The notes under the pieces are model-generated. The model ran no database searches. It was not told the origin of the DNA and saw nothing but the letters and a program-made list of their open reading frames with translations. A stretch of 64,000 nucleotides of DNA from Diphasiastrum complanatum. Taxonomy: Eukaryota; Streptophyta; Lycopodiopsida; Lycopodiales; Lycopodiaceae. Shown in pieces: positions 34,869-46,622 of this stretch. Position numbers and translations under genes: made by a program. The stretch spans positions 12,547,040 through 12,611,039 of the forward strand of contig CM055100.1 of assembly GCA_029204225.1 (NCBI GenBank), in the 5' to 3' direction. Each line of letters starts with the position of its first letter. Within the stretch, counting starts at the first letter, position 1.

Positions 34869-36000
34869 CAGCCAATAGCCAAAGAGAACCCATAAGAAAA
34901 CGCGTATAATTGAGGCAATGGTAGATGGATGAATAGGAAATTCTTGATCGTAACAGAAGACAGAAACAGCGTGAGAGAGGCAGTAGATCCAGCTCAGAAA
35001 TGTGAAGTTCACAATTTTTTCACCGTGTGAAGTGAAAAACAGAGAAACTGATGCTTATAGGCCTAAAGACAGAGAGTCAAGAACGAGAAGAGAGAGCGAC
35101 AGAGGGGGGCTTTGAAGAGAGAACTAGCTTATATTGAACAGATTAAAGTAACTAGATAACACAAAGGAAAGGAAAACAAGAAAATACGGCGAACGATCTA
35201 AACGATAATATAAGAAAACTACTATCCTGTAGAGAGCAGTACGCAAAAAGGCAATGAGCAGAGTACCGCATTGGCATTAGAATACAATAACAACAGAAAA
35301 AATGAAAACGCTGCACTGCAGCAGCAGCAAACACGCTTGAGCGACAATAGACGCGAGCGGGTTGTTAATAAATGAGAGAGCCTCAGAGCCCATAGGCAAT
35401 GCCAGGCCAGTCGCCAGAGAAACGCCTAAATAATTGGGCTTTAGGGGCTTTACACTAAAATAATAAAAATTAAAAACGACTAGTAACTCACAGCGCGCAC
35501 ACAGAGCACATACCCGGGCCCCAGGACGGGGGCCCAGGGCCGAAAGCATGGATGCAAAAGGTCAAAGTCACGCGCTGGGCGAACGAGGAAGAGGGAGCGG
35601 ACGACCAAGCTACCCAGAAAAGGAGAGATGGACAGATGTCCAAAGGAGCAGGGGCCGACAGAGAAAGGAGAGACGCACAGAGAGGGTGAAAAAGGGGCGG
35701 GGGGGGGGGGGGGGGGGGGGGGTTGGGTTTTGGTGCAGTAGTGTGAGGAGACGCTGCCCTTCGGGCCGACGGAAGTAAAACGAACAAAATCTGTGTGGGC
35801 CTCTCTGAGCTTACCCACCTAGTGCTTTCCGACCGACCAGCCTACCTAATCATGAAGGACAAACGAGAGGGTGGGGCAGTGGCCACTCAGACGGTAGACC
35901 GTAGACGCCACGCCCTCAACAAGTAGGTGACGGCCCTTCCATTTAGGGCCGTCCCTACCGGCCATTGCCAGCTATTCACTCGCTATATATGCCTTATTAG
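34869..36000. other. Upstream flank of the transporter gene, GC-rich part with a long G run
   Basis: No gene recognised. 35470-35950 is GC-rich. ORFs on both strands there are low-complexity (Pro- and Arg-rich) and unlikely to be real. It includes about 24 consecutive G at 35699-35722. Confidence 0.45.
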
Positions 36001-37980
36001 TGTGCATTCCTTACCACTAATGCATAATTGCTTGGTTTTTGCCCATTTTTTAGAGTAGAATGAGATACCCACTCTTTTTAAAGTTGATTATGTTTTTAGA
36101 TGCAAATTTTGTTTTTCAAATGCAAATTTTGTTTTATAATGGTCATGTGAAAAAAGCTCAACTTTGATAACATTGATTATGTTTTTCAAATGCAGATTAT
36201 ATTGCATAATGCTCATGTGAAAAAGCAACAACTATGCATTACGCAATGGAATGAGTTGGGCAGATGACATTTTGCTAAATAAAAAGTCAGTCTCGACCCC
36301 TTCGAGCCTCGCCTATGGCTCTCTACTGGGCAGAATGTTATCTACCCAACTCATTCCATAATACATTAGGGTCATTACTCGTGTGGCACTAGCATCCATT
36401 TTCTTGTCTCAATCCCCCCAAACTTTCGCTAAAAACTAGAGACTGCACCAATAGTTAGTATAGGGCCAAATTTAGCTATATTTAGTAAAGGAAACTTTAC
36501 GTCCTTTCAGGTACGACTATTAGGTGTGTGAAAGGTACCACCCTTAGGTGCAAACTAGACTGGGATTTAACATAAGGTAAAGTCATCGGACAAGGCCTTT
36601 ACACCTACAAGGGCCCTACATGAGGACGGGCCTTGAAAGAGCATTAATTAAGCCTTCACCTTGAGAATTGTATGTGGCATAAACAATGTTTTCATGTCTT
36701 AGCCATAACACATAACAGCCTGATTACAAGCTATCATCCTCAAGAATGACCCTTCACGGCTGGTAAGGACAGCGCCCCATGATTTTGTTTTGTTTTCATG
36801 TTCAGCGCTTACCACCTTGCCCAAGATTTTATTGATGTTATGTCATGCTCGAGGCAAACTCAAAGGTGTTTACGAAAGCTGCATTCCTTTAAAAGAATTT
36901 CTTCTTTTCGAAGAAAGACAAATGCAAAGCGGTCTATTTCCACTTTCTTTTGGATCCATGTTTAGTTACAAAATTTCCACATGCTTGCCAAAGAGTTAAA
37001 AACTCTCATGTGCAAGATTCATAAGAGATTGACAATGGACATCTAACACTAAAATAATTTTCATGCAACAATCAATGAATAGCTACCACATAGCACATGA
37101 ACCTTTTGAAAGGTCCACGTATGCCTTCATAGTCTCTCTACATGAAAGTTATGTTTAAATATCCATATCTAAACATATCAAAAAAGAAAGTTCAACAAAT
37201 TCACATTTGAAAATCACCCCTCCTAGAGCAAACCCACACATCAATTCTCACATGAAGGGTGGAATTTGGAAATCCATTCTCAACGTGCTTTAGAATTATG
37301 TTAAGAGAGATGAAACCTCTTGCATTGTTTGCTAATAAGGTAGACCAAAATTTGCATCTCATTTGAATGATTCAGAAAGACACGTATATCATTCATGTTC
37401 TTAGCATAGTGGGATAAAACATCACAGAGAGCAAAGGAATGAAGCAATAAAACACATCAAATGGTAAGTGGAGCAACTCGATATCGTTTCTTCTCATTAG
37501 TTGGGACTACTTTCGATCCCAGATGAACAAGGGGCTCTCCTAGTTGCCCACTACCAAGTATTCACACTATATGCATTAGCAACATTGAGTACAAGTTAGG
37601 GTCCTAGACAATGCTCTGAAATAGCATGCAATCTTCTACCTTGATATCATTATGCCGAGAACTGGACTCGGATTAGTGTAAGGTATAAAAGTTAGGGGTG
37701 AGAGCTTTACACCCATTCAAGCCCTACCCTTAAGCAGAAATCATAATTGGATTTAGGTGATTTTTTGGGTGGGGGCTTTATTGTCGTGAAGGCCATGCCT
37801 AAGGGTAGGCCTCTACGAATTGTTGAGCTCTTGCCTCAAGATTTTACCCAGCATAAAGATGGTTTTAATACTTGAGGTGTAATGCCTTCATGCCCAAGCA
37901 AGATCCTCATGGGCATAGAGTCCCTACCCTAAGTTTCTATTAGAAATTGTAAAGTTTAGCTAACAATTAGCAAGATATAA
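36001..37980. other. Intergenic DNA with small repeats only
   Basis: No recognised gene. It contains an imperfect direct repeat (GATTATGTTTTT...CATGTGAAAAA, units starting about 36085 and 36174) and a foldback at 36246-36359. The ORF at 36790-36999 has no recognisable feature. Confidence 0.45.
36246..36359. repeat. Small foldback (inverted repeat)
   Basis: Arms 36246-36275 and 36330-36359 are inverted copies matching at about 27 of 30 positions, with a 54-bp loop. It could be a MITE remnant. No target duplication was identified. Confidence 0.65.
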
Positions 37981-38740
37981 GAAGATATGTAAATTTGCAC
38001 TCCATTGCATTAAGATGAATGTCTTATGTCTTTAATGAGTTACTTGGAGAGGTGAGTGCTTGTACCTTGGCCCATGAGGCTTGGGAGTCATTAAAACACA
38101 CTCCAAAATGTTGTCTTTAGATAATCAAGTTCTTTAGTGCTACAAGAGAAGTGACGAGAGTAAACTAGTCTAAATAGATTCAGTGTTAGTGACGGTTTGA
38201 AGAAGAGTGTGAGCTTGTTCAAATAGTGTTGAATGGATTAGGAGAAGAACTCTCTACTTCAATTTTATGCAATCCTTAGTGAAGATTTAAAGAAGAGTGT
38301 GAGCTTGTTCAACTAGTGTTGAATGGATTAGGAGAAAAACACTCTACTTCAATTTTATGCAATCCAAAAGATTTGACAACCACAGATACTTTGGAAGTAT
38401 ATTAGTTTCCAAGGAATCAAGACTAGCAAACATGAGAGCTAGGTTTTGTGATCTAACTGTGCATGGTGGTGGTGACAATAGGTAATGTTTTTCAATTGTA
38501 AAGGGAAGTTAAAGGGCAGGGTGTAGCATTGAAGAACCAAGCAAGGGGTGGTGATTACCCATCTCTATCTACAATCAACTACCAAGGCAAGGACAACAAG
38601 TTCAAAGGCAAATCCAAAGTAAAATACTACTAATGTGGCAAGAAGGGACATTTTGTCTAGGAACACTTAAGAGAAAGAAAACCAAGCAAAGAAAGCCAAT
38701 CTTGGAGGAGGAGTCCTTCACGATGTCCTTTTCATCTGTG
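37975..38740 (+). pseudogene. Copia gag remnant
   Basis: Plus-strand decayed gag close to that of element B: FALHCIKMNV (B has VALHCIKMNV), ELVQIVLNGLG, and a ruined zinc knuckle (stop-CGKKGHFV) at about 38625-38665. An 80-bp piece around ELVQ-VLNGL is tandemly duplicated. Many stops. Confidence 0.75.
38196..38366 (+). repeat. Tandem duplication in the gag remnant
   Basis: Two copies of about 80 bp with a 90-bp period (AGAAGAGTGT at 38201 and 38291), nearly identical, running to TTTATGCAATCC. Confidence 0.8.
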
Positions 38741-38744
38741 AATA

Positions 38745-39789
38745 ATTGATTTTGCAATTTAACACTATCAATCAAACAAGCTATGTAATAATAGAATCAC
38801 AAAAGATGAAAGAAATAGCACAACACTCTGAGAATTGTATGTTCGGATTGAAGGCAAAATAGTACATACATTTAAGTACTAAGTTTTAGGGATTACCACT
38901 ACATGGCAATCCAGTCCCAGTTATGGCACAATGGTCCTAACTTAGACTTGAGTACCATTCACGTGGCACTCAACACTATGTCATGTATTGAAAATTAGAA
39001 AAATATTATGTATGGTAAACCGGTATATAAACTGACAAAGACGGAAAATAATATGAGCTTACTATTCTAATACTCTCTCTTAAGCCCTAGTTTATTTTAC
39101 TTACATTGAGTTTAAAAACCAAAATTTATCAACACTTAAAGCTTTTGTAAAAATATCAACTAGCTAGTCTTCAGTCCTATAATGCATCACATCAATCTCT
39201 TTAGATAGAAGCTTTTCTCTAATGAAGTGATTTTCAATTTCTATGTGATTTTCAATTTCTATGTGCTTAGTGTGTGCATAAAAACCAGACTAATAGCATA
39301 GCTAATGTCAGGACGTGTACCCAACTAGTTGACGAAACAATGTTGCATTCACTAGTTCACTTTTATTCTCACTTGATAGCTTATTGCCATTTCAATACCA
39401 GTAGGGATTAGTTTGTAATCACTCATTCTAAAGTATTGAAGCCTATCAATCGAATACTTAGTTTTAGTGAGTGCAATACCTTCCTTCCTTTGCCAAATAT
39501 CTACTCTAAAGAATAGTGCACCAGCCCTAAATCTATCATATAAAAGCTAGTCGAGTCATGAAAAAAGTAGTAAATATTAGAATTAGAAGAAGACATCTCC
39601 TACTTAACTTGCATCTGTGTAACCACTGAGTAAATTGAGTTTGTCGTTGCTGACTGCTCCATAACAAATGCAAAAGTCCATAGTAGCTCGAAGATATCTC
39701 ATGACTCTGATAAGAGCTTTCCAATGTGTTACACCAGGATTAGTCATAAACTGACTGTCAAATTGTATACATAAATTTAGTAGGCAATG
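38745..39789 (-). pseudogene. Copia 3' end remnant: RNase H, polypurine tract and LTR start
   Basis: Minus-strand frames at 39604-39825 and below read NPGVTHWKALIRVMRYLRATMDF and AVSNDKLNLLSGYTDAS, close to element F. RNase H tail remains lie at about 39110-39300. A purine run (CTTAAGAGAGAG on the minus strand, near 39077-39090) is followed by TATTAGAATAG, probably the decayed start of its 3' LTR reaching to about 38745. The right side is cut at 39789 by element G. Confidence 0.7.
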
Positions 39790-41032
39790 TGTAGCGCAGG
39801 CATCCCAAAGGGAGCCGGGAACCACGACTTAGCTTCCCAGCCTTCAACTCTTGCCATCCAAACCCACTTGACATACAAGCAGCCAACTCACCAACAACGA
39901 TCAGACTTAACCAACTTGAAGTTCCGAAAACCAACATTGAGATCCAACCTAGCGCCATGCTAGATCGGGGGTCCCGATGTGGGTGACTTCCCTCCAAGCA
40001 AGCCGCCCGACATACATCAAACTTGACCAACTCAAAGCTTCGTTACAAACGAGTAACATCCATTCCAAGCAAGCGGTCTGACTTATATCAGACTTAACCA
40101 ACTAAAAGCTTCGTCACGAGCGCTAGAAGCCAACCTGGCGCCACGCCATATTGGACAGCCATAAATAGGTAACTTCCACCCAAGCAAGCCATCCAACTCA
40201 ACTGACAGGTTAGAGCCCGTTCCCCAAGAGCTTAACCCATTCACGTTCATGCAAGGAACACTCAGAACCACAAGCCGCGACATATATGGAAACAACCAGT
40301 TCCTGGACCAAATGGTCCCGACAGCATACCGCTGGCGCCACGGACCGAATGGTCCCGACGGCATACCGCTGGCGTCCCGGGATACGACCCTCAGCTATGT
40401 GCCAACTTAAAAATTTGGAAGCGGCCTTACAACTGGCGCTTTTACAGAACACTAAAACCCAGAAGGTAATCAGAGTCAGTTTGAGAAAAATCCCACTTTA
40501 TTGATAAATCTGAGAAGGTTACATTTCAAGTGTGTGACCGACCCAGTCTCCGGGGCGCTAGCATGCCAAGGCGAGAGCCATGACAACATTCCAGCAAGGG
40601 AGGCTGAGACTTGATTGGAGGTCGCCCTGAGTCGCAACCCGTACTCCCCTATAGTATTGGTGTGATTCGGCACCCCCCCTCATACCAAGCACTCTACCCA
40701 AGCTGGTAAAGCAAGTTTTTCTCTCTCTAGGATTTTCTCTTTCTAGAAAGTCATTTTTTCTCTCTAGATTTTATCAATCCCCAGGCTTCCTTTAATCATG
40801 CCTAGATCGTGTGAGGTGATTGCACATCGATCTGAGCTCTCTGGACTCCGCTAGAACCGATCAAAGATTTTCAGCCACAAGAACTTGGCGCCGGCTGGAT
40901 TCTGGTCACAGTGGCGCCGGGAGCGGCATCGGCGCCGTTGGCGCCGGGAGCGGCAGGGGCGCTGCTGGCGCCGGGGACATAGCTGGCGCCGATGGCGCCG
41001 GAAGTAAAGCTTGTAAAGGTAACTTTACAACA
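39790..41032 (-). repeat. 3' LTR of element G
   Basis: Near-identical to 43625-44854. Its right end (40884-41003), the start of the LTR on the minus strand, is a GC-rich array of GGCGCCGG-type words. It carries one or two more units than the other LTR, which accounts for the 13-bp length difference. Confidence 0.88.
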
Positions 41033-41046
41033 TTCACCCCACCCTT
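41033..41046 (-). other. Polypurine tract of element G
   Basis: On the minus strand AAGGGTGGGGTGAA abuts the LTR start TGTTGTAAAG. Confidence 0.75.
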
Positions 41047-43610
41047 ATAAAATCTGATGTCCTCATCAGATGTCAGATTAAAGTAAAGGTGTCTCCCAGT
41101 TAAAATAACTATACATTTAAGCTACTTGGCACAGTACTCAATTTACTGAACACTTATTATTAACATTGAAGCTGGCACACCACAAGTCGGAGGCTCAGCT
41201 CTTTGTATTGAAAGATTACATAACTTGAAAATATATCTTTGTCTGGGAAAAGCGTAGATTTGATATCGCTTTCGTAAAACCCGAAAACCTTATTAACTGG
41301 TGACAGAGACCTTTCTTTGAAATGTTCGCCCCTGTCGCTTCTGACTTTCGACTTTGGAACTCCTTTGAGCTCCTGATTTGTCCTTGATGCACTTTGTGTT
41401 GAGCTCCCTGAGCTCCAGATTTGTTCAGTTCCGCACAGGTATCAGGGCTCCCTGAGCCAAAGGATTTATCGTTTGATCGCCCACTTTATGGTCCACTCCG
41501 TGCCTTGTTGCTTCTGCACCTTGATTTCTCTCCTTGTCCCAGCCTGATCTTGATACTTTTCCATCTTGGCTCTTTAAGGTAGGCAAAGATTGATTACTCC
41601 GCAATGCACCTCTCACTTAGCTTGAAGTAGCTCTTTGAATCAGCCAAATGTAACCATTGACCTCGTGGAAAGCCAAAGGGTCGCACCAGTTTGATCTGCA
41701 TCTGAACTATCTCTTCGTGTTTGTTTGAAGCACCATGTCCGTTGCGCAAAACTTGACTTTCATAATTCCATTACTGGTCAGTTGCCTCACAGTCAAAACA
41801 AGAAGTGTACATCGAGCTTGGCTTCAAGTAGCTCTCTTTGAATCAGACACATGCACCCAGAGTTTGCACTGGTCCGATCTCAACGCGAACTTGTCCCTTA
41901 GCGTCCGTTCGAAATACCAAGTCTCTCATGCAAGACTCAACTTTCACAGTTCCTTCATTGATCAGCTACCTTACACGTAACACAAGCCAACGTACTCATA
42001 TGTTTCCTCATCATTGCTGGTCCAAAGAAAGCCTATAACAAACTTTCCTTTCCACAACAAAAACTTGTCAACTTATTAGGTCCAAAGTTCGCCAGTTTCC
42101 TCGTGTGGGTATGGCTAGGTCACCTTGAATTTGCCCCCATTTTGATCAACTTTCATTCAAAATTTGCCTCAAGAGAGAGGTTTGTGTGATAGTTCCCCTC
42201 CACTTATAAAATTAGTTGATCGGACTTAGAGTAGAGTTCTTCGGACAAAAAGCCTTTCCAACACTTTGCTTCCCATCTGCTAGGATTATGGCTCGATCCA
42301 ACTTGTTGCCAATCTCTGAAGAGGATCCTAGTCTTTTCCCTTTGAGGAAAAACCCAACTGATACTGGATATCACCCATGCTCAGTGAGTTTCAGTTCCGA
42401 AGGTGGCCGTCCCAAAATGAAGACCAACTGCTCCATAGAAGATCTCCCCTGAAATTGCCCTTTCCAACTTTTGACTTCCTGCTTGCGTCTGGTGGGCGTT
42501 GTCACAAATGAAACTAACCCAAAAAACAGGCTAGCCATCCATCCTTTGCAAACATTGAGTCGTTTCGTTGCCGTTCACGTGCGAGTACTTGAACTGCAAA
42601 TCTGCCCCACAGATTCTGGATATCACCCATGCTCAGTGAGTTTCAGTTCCGAAGGTGGCCGTCCCAAAATGAAGACCAATTGCTCCATAGAAGATCTCCC
42701 CTGAAATTGCCCTTTCCAACTTTTGACTTCCTGCTTGCGTCTGGTGGGCGTGGTCACAAATGAAACTAACCCAAGAAACACGCTAGCCATCCATCCTTTG
42801 CAAACATTGAGTCGTTTCGTTGCTGTTCACGTGCGAGTACTTGAACTGCAAATTCGCCCCACAGATTCTGTAGTCCTCTTTGTTTGATGGTATCAGCCTT
42901 CAAAAGAAAAGGTTCCTTCTCGAGCCATCAGCTCCTTGTGTCACAAGCAATCATGCAAACTAGGCAAAGCACGAGTACTAAGACTCACCACGAATACATA
43001 CAAGTAAGACACTCAGACAGGTTTACTAACAAGTAACAAAGACAAGGTCCCACTTTGAGATGGTCCTGCCAACGGACCTTTGCCTGGCCGCACCCATACA
43101 AATCAATCATGGAATCAGCCCACATAGGACACCCCTCCAACTATCCGTGCTTTCACCATTAAGCAGCACATTGCCTCAGTCACGCCCCACCACTTTTTGG
43201 TCGATAGCCCTTATAGCTAAACGATCGGCAGCTATCCCGCACCGGCAGCTAACCACCTGTGCTTTACACCTGAATTCGAACAGCATCTCTGTATCAATGG
43301 TTAACCCGTACAGTTCGAATATGTCGCCCCGCACCCCACAAGGCACAGACCGTGCTTACACCAACCTAATGGCAGCACACTGCCTCATCTGTCCTACATG
43401 CAGACAGCGCCAGGCCCGAACCACGAGAACTGACTGTGCTTACACCTCAAGGGAAGCACTTTGACTCATCAAGTCCCCCGTTCTGCTGACCACCCCGACC
43501 GTGGACGCACCCGTGCTTACACTGTGGGTAGCACCTCGCACAACAGTTGTCTTGATGAACCCCAAACCGTGGCCATTTCCGTGAGATCCGCATAGCTGAC
43601 CGGCCAGTCG
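41047..43610 (-). other. Non-coding interior of element G
   Basis: About 2.6 kb with only short frames and no retroelement motif. It contains a 252-bp tandem duplication (42366-42869). Near 43075-43520 a loose series of GTGCTTACAC and GCAGCACACTGCCTCA-like words recurs. Confidence 0.7.
42366..42869. repeat. 252-bp tandem duplication inside element G
   Basis: Copy 1 at 42366-42617 and copy 2 at 42618-42869 differ at only a few bases. The twin plus-strand ORFs at 42216-42452 and 42471-42704 end in the same peptide because of it. Confidence 0.88.
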
Positions 43611-43622
43611 GCTTTGATACCA
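43611..43622 (-). other. Primer-binding site of element G
   Basis: Minus strand TGGTATCAAAGC, 11 of 12 matches to the initiator tRNA-Met site, two bases from the LTR edge. The copia-type primer suggests the element belongs with Ty1/copia. Confidence 0.85.
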
Positions 43623-43624
43623 CA

Positions 43625-44854
43625 TGTAGCATAGGCATCCCAAAGGGAGCCGGGAACCACGACTTATCTTCCCAGCCTTCAACTCTTGCCATCCAAACCC
43701 ACTTGACATACAAGCAGCCAACTCGCCAACAACAATCAGACTTAACCAACTTGAAGTTCCGAAAACCAACATTGAGATCCAACCTGGCGCCATGCCAGAT
43801 CGGGGGTCCCAATGTGGGTGACTTCCCTCCAAGCAAGCCGCCCGACATACATCAAACTTGACCAACTCGAAGCTTCGTTACAAACGAGTAACATCCATTC
43901 CAAGCAAGCGGTCTGACTTACATATGACTTAACCAACTGAAAGCTTCGTCACGAGCGCTGGAAGCCAACCTGACACCACGCCAGACTGGACAACCATAAA
44001 CAGGTAACTTCCACCCAAGCAAGCCATCCAACTCAGCCGACAGGTTAGAGCCTGTTCCCCAAGAGCTTAACCCATTCACGTTCATGCAAGGATCACTCAA
44101 AACCACAAGCCGCGACAGATATGGAAACAACCAGTTCCTAGACCAAATGGTCCCGACAACATACCGCTGGCGCCACGGACCGAATGGTCCCGACGGCATA
44201 CCGCTGGCGTCCCGGGATATGACCCTTAGCTATGTGCCAACTTTAAAAATTTGGAAGCGACCTTACAACTGGCGCTTTTACCTAACACTGAAACCCAGAA
44301 GGTAATCAGAGTCAGTTTGAGAAAAATCCCACTTTATTAATAAATCTGAAAAGGTTACATTTCAAGTGTGTGACCGACCCTAGTCTCCGGGGCGCTAGCA
44401 TGCCAAGGCGAGAGCCATGACAACATTCTAGCAAGGGAGGCTGAGACTTGGTTGGAGCTCGCCCTGAGTCGAAACTCGCACTCCCCTATAGTATTGGTGT
44501 GATTCGGCACCCCCCCCTCATACCAAGCACTCTACCCAAGCTGGTAAAGCACATTTTTCTCTCTCTAGGATTTTCTCTTTCTAGAAAGTCATTTTCTCTC
44601 TCTAGATTTTACTGATCCCCAGACTTCCTTTAATCATGCCTAGATCGTGTGAGGTGATTGCACATCAACAGAGCTCTCTGGACTTCGCTAGAACCGATCA
44701 AAGATTTTCAGCCATAGGAACTTGGCGCCGGCTGGATTCTGGTCACAGTGGCGCCGGGAGTGGCGCCGGGAGCAGCAAGGGCGCTACTGGCGTCGGGGAC
44801 ATAGCTGGCGCCGATGGCGCCGGAAGTAAAGCTTGTAAAGGTAGCTTTACAACA
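43625..44854 (-). repeat. 5' LTR of element G
   Basis: 1,230 bp matching 39790-41032 throughout with scattered substitutions. The GGCGCC array sits at 44723-44823. Confidence 0.88.
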
Positions 44855-45240
44855 CAATTGGACAAGAGAGAACAAATTGGTATTTTTGAGAATATTAGCT
44901 AGTAGCAAAACTTCAAAAGATAAACAAATTGAGAGTATTTGTTTCTTCATACTATCATTATGTATGTCATGAATATCATCTATTTAAATTATGTTTTGAG
45001 AGTCAAAGATCTTCATAGAGAGCTTGCTTGCATAGGAGACAACCTCAATCCAAAGGAGCTAGTGCAAGTGAGAGTTTGACAATCTTGTTCAATCTTATAC
45101 AATCAAGGAGGACCTTCCAAGCTTGGAGGCACTACAAGGAGGAGTGTAGGCAAGAGAACAAGCTTATGAGGATCAATCAACTTTCCTTGAACACAATAAC
45201 ATATCGCGCAGTTTCTGACGTATGCTCAAAAATTTCATAA
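44855..45240 (+). other. Flank of element G, possible gag scrap
   Basis: No firm gene. The plus strand near 44998-45170 gives LHRELACIGDNLNPKELVQV and a later FQAWRHYKEECRQEN, faintly like copia gag, in different frames. Weak. Confidence 0.25.
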
Positions 45241-45317
45241 TTCGTCACAATCCGACACGTCGAAGTCCGACGTCCCAGTAAAAACTCCGAAAATCAGAGT
45301 CCAGTGATCGGGAAATA

Positions 45318-45915
45318 TGGGCGAAAACCAATTTTTCAAAGGCACATCGGAGTCTGACATGTCGGATTCCTACTTGCAGGCGTGGATATGACCTGTTATA
45401 ATTTTTTTTAAAGATACGTGTAATCCAACGTGGACGTCGGAATCCTACGGACGTCGGATTTTGACATCCATGTCGGCAAGCCAAAAAGCATGTCCACGAC
45501 ATCCGGCACATTTGTCCGAGCCTGAATGGGCATAGACGTCGGATTCCAACATGTTTGGAGGCCGTCGGATTTCGACGTCTATTTCAATCTTTGAATTTGC
45601 GTGATCCAGCACCTTCTCTTTCACTTTGTTTTTTGCAGATTTGAGTGTCTTGGAGCGATTGAGGGCGATCAGTGCTTGAGGGCTTGAGGGCTTGAAGATC
45701 AGTGCTTGAAGGTGTTTCAAGATCAGTGCTTGAAGATCATTGTTTGAGGTTGGTGCTTGATTTTTGTTTGTTTGTTTGAGGTTGATGTTTGTTTGTTTGT
45801 TTTAAGAGGAGATAGAGAGTGTGAAAGATAAAAAGAGATGGAGAGAGAGAGAGAGAGAGAGTGTGTGTGTGTGTGTTTTTAAATTTTGCATTGATTTAAA
45901 ATGGTTTTGAATGGT
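45318..45915 (+). repeat. Dispersed repeat R1, copy 1
   Basis: Matches 53096-53655. It starts AAATATGGGCGA, is dense in GTCGGATTCCGAC-like near-palindromes over about 250 bp, then has GATCAGTGCTTGAAG repeats, a TTTGTTTG run and a GA/GT microsatellite. No coding function is evident. It could be a transposon end or a low-copy LTR. Confidence 0.7.
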
Positions 45916-46064
45916 CTTGTAATAGATTATTAGTATTATTTAGGATAGTAGATTTAGGATTATTAGATTTGTAATTTGTGAGAGAGAAAGAGAGAGAAGA
46001 GGTGAAGTGTAGATGTATGGTTGAAGATATTGAAAGATTTTGGACTCTTTTTAAAAAAAATAAA

Positions 46065-46148
<84 letters not shown>

Positions 46149-46542
46149 TTCTATAATAGATTGTGATAGTATTTATAATAGATTGATTTTTAGTAGTGTT
46201 TATAATAGATTGTTAGAATTATTTAAGATAATGTTTAACATTTTGCATTGATGTAGAATTTAAGATTATAGATAAATACATAATCTATGGTAGTAATAGA
46301 TTGTTAGATTTATATTTATTTAGGACTAAGAATGATAGATGAGAGAGAGAGAGAGATAGAGAGAGAGAGAAAGAGAAGGGAAGAAGTGTGTATGTATTGT
46401 GTCTTGCATTTTGAATTTAAGATAATAAAGAAAGAGAGAGAGTGTGTGTGTGATTTGATTAAGATTCAGGGTAGTAGATGAATAGATTGTGTGTATTTGT
46501 GTGTGTGTGTGTGTTTGTGTTCAACATTTTTTGCATTTTGAA

Positions 46543-46600
<58 letters not shown>

Positions 46601-46622
46601 TGTGTGTATGTGTGTGTGTGTG
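45841..46622. repeat. Cluster of GA and GT microsatellites
   Basis: GA runs at 45841-45860, 46071-46145, 46341-46375 and 46547-46597; GT runs at 45861-45874, 46499-46514 and 46600-46622. They are linked by similar GTTTATAATAGATTG-type spacers. ORFs of repeated Arg-Glu or Val-Cys here are artefacts. Confidence 0.9.

Larger units (their letters stand above)
39790..44854 (-). mobile_element. Element G, LTR element without coding capacity (LARD-like)
   Basis: 5,065 bp. LTRs 39790-41032 (1,243 bp) and 43625-44854 (1,230 bp) begin TGTAGC and end ACAACA on the plus strand. A primer site at 43611-43622 (TGGTATCAAAGC on the minus strand) sets the orientation to minus, and a polypurine tract lies beside the left LTR. 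Flanks read CAATG and CAATT, a 4-of-5 target duplication. The 2.6-kb interior shows no gag or pol motif on either strand. This fits a large retrotransposon derivative moved by proteins of another element. Confidence 0.85.

Noticed and set aside
35480-35818. Long GC-rich ORFs on both strands upstream of the transporter
   Set aside because: Composition-driven (poly-Pro from the G run, Arg/Gly on the other strand); no domain and overlapping frames are equally open.
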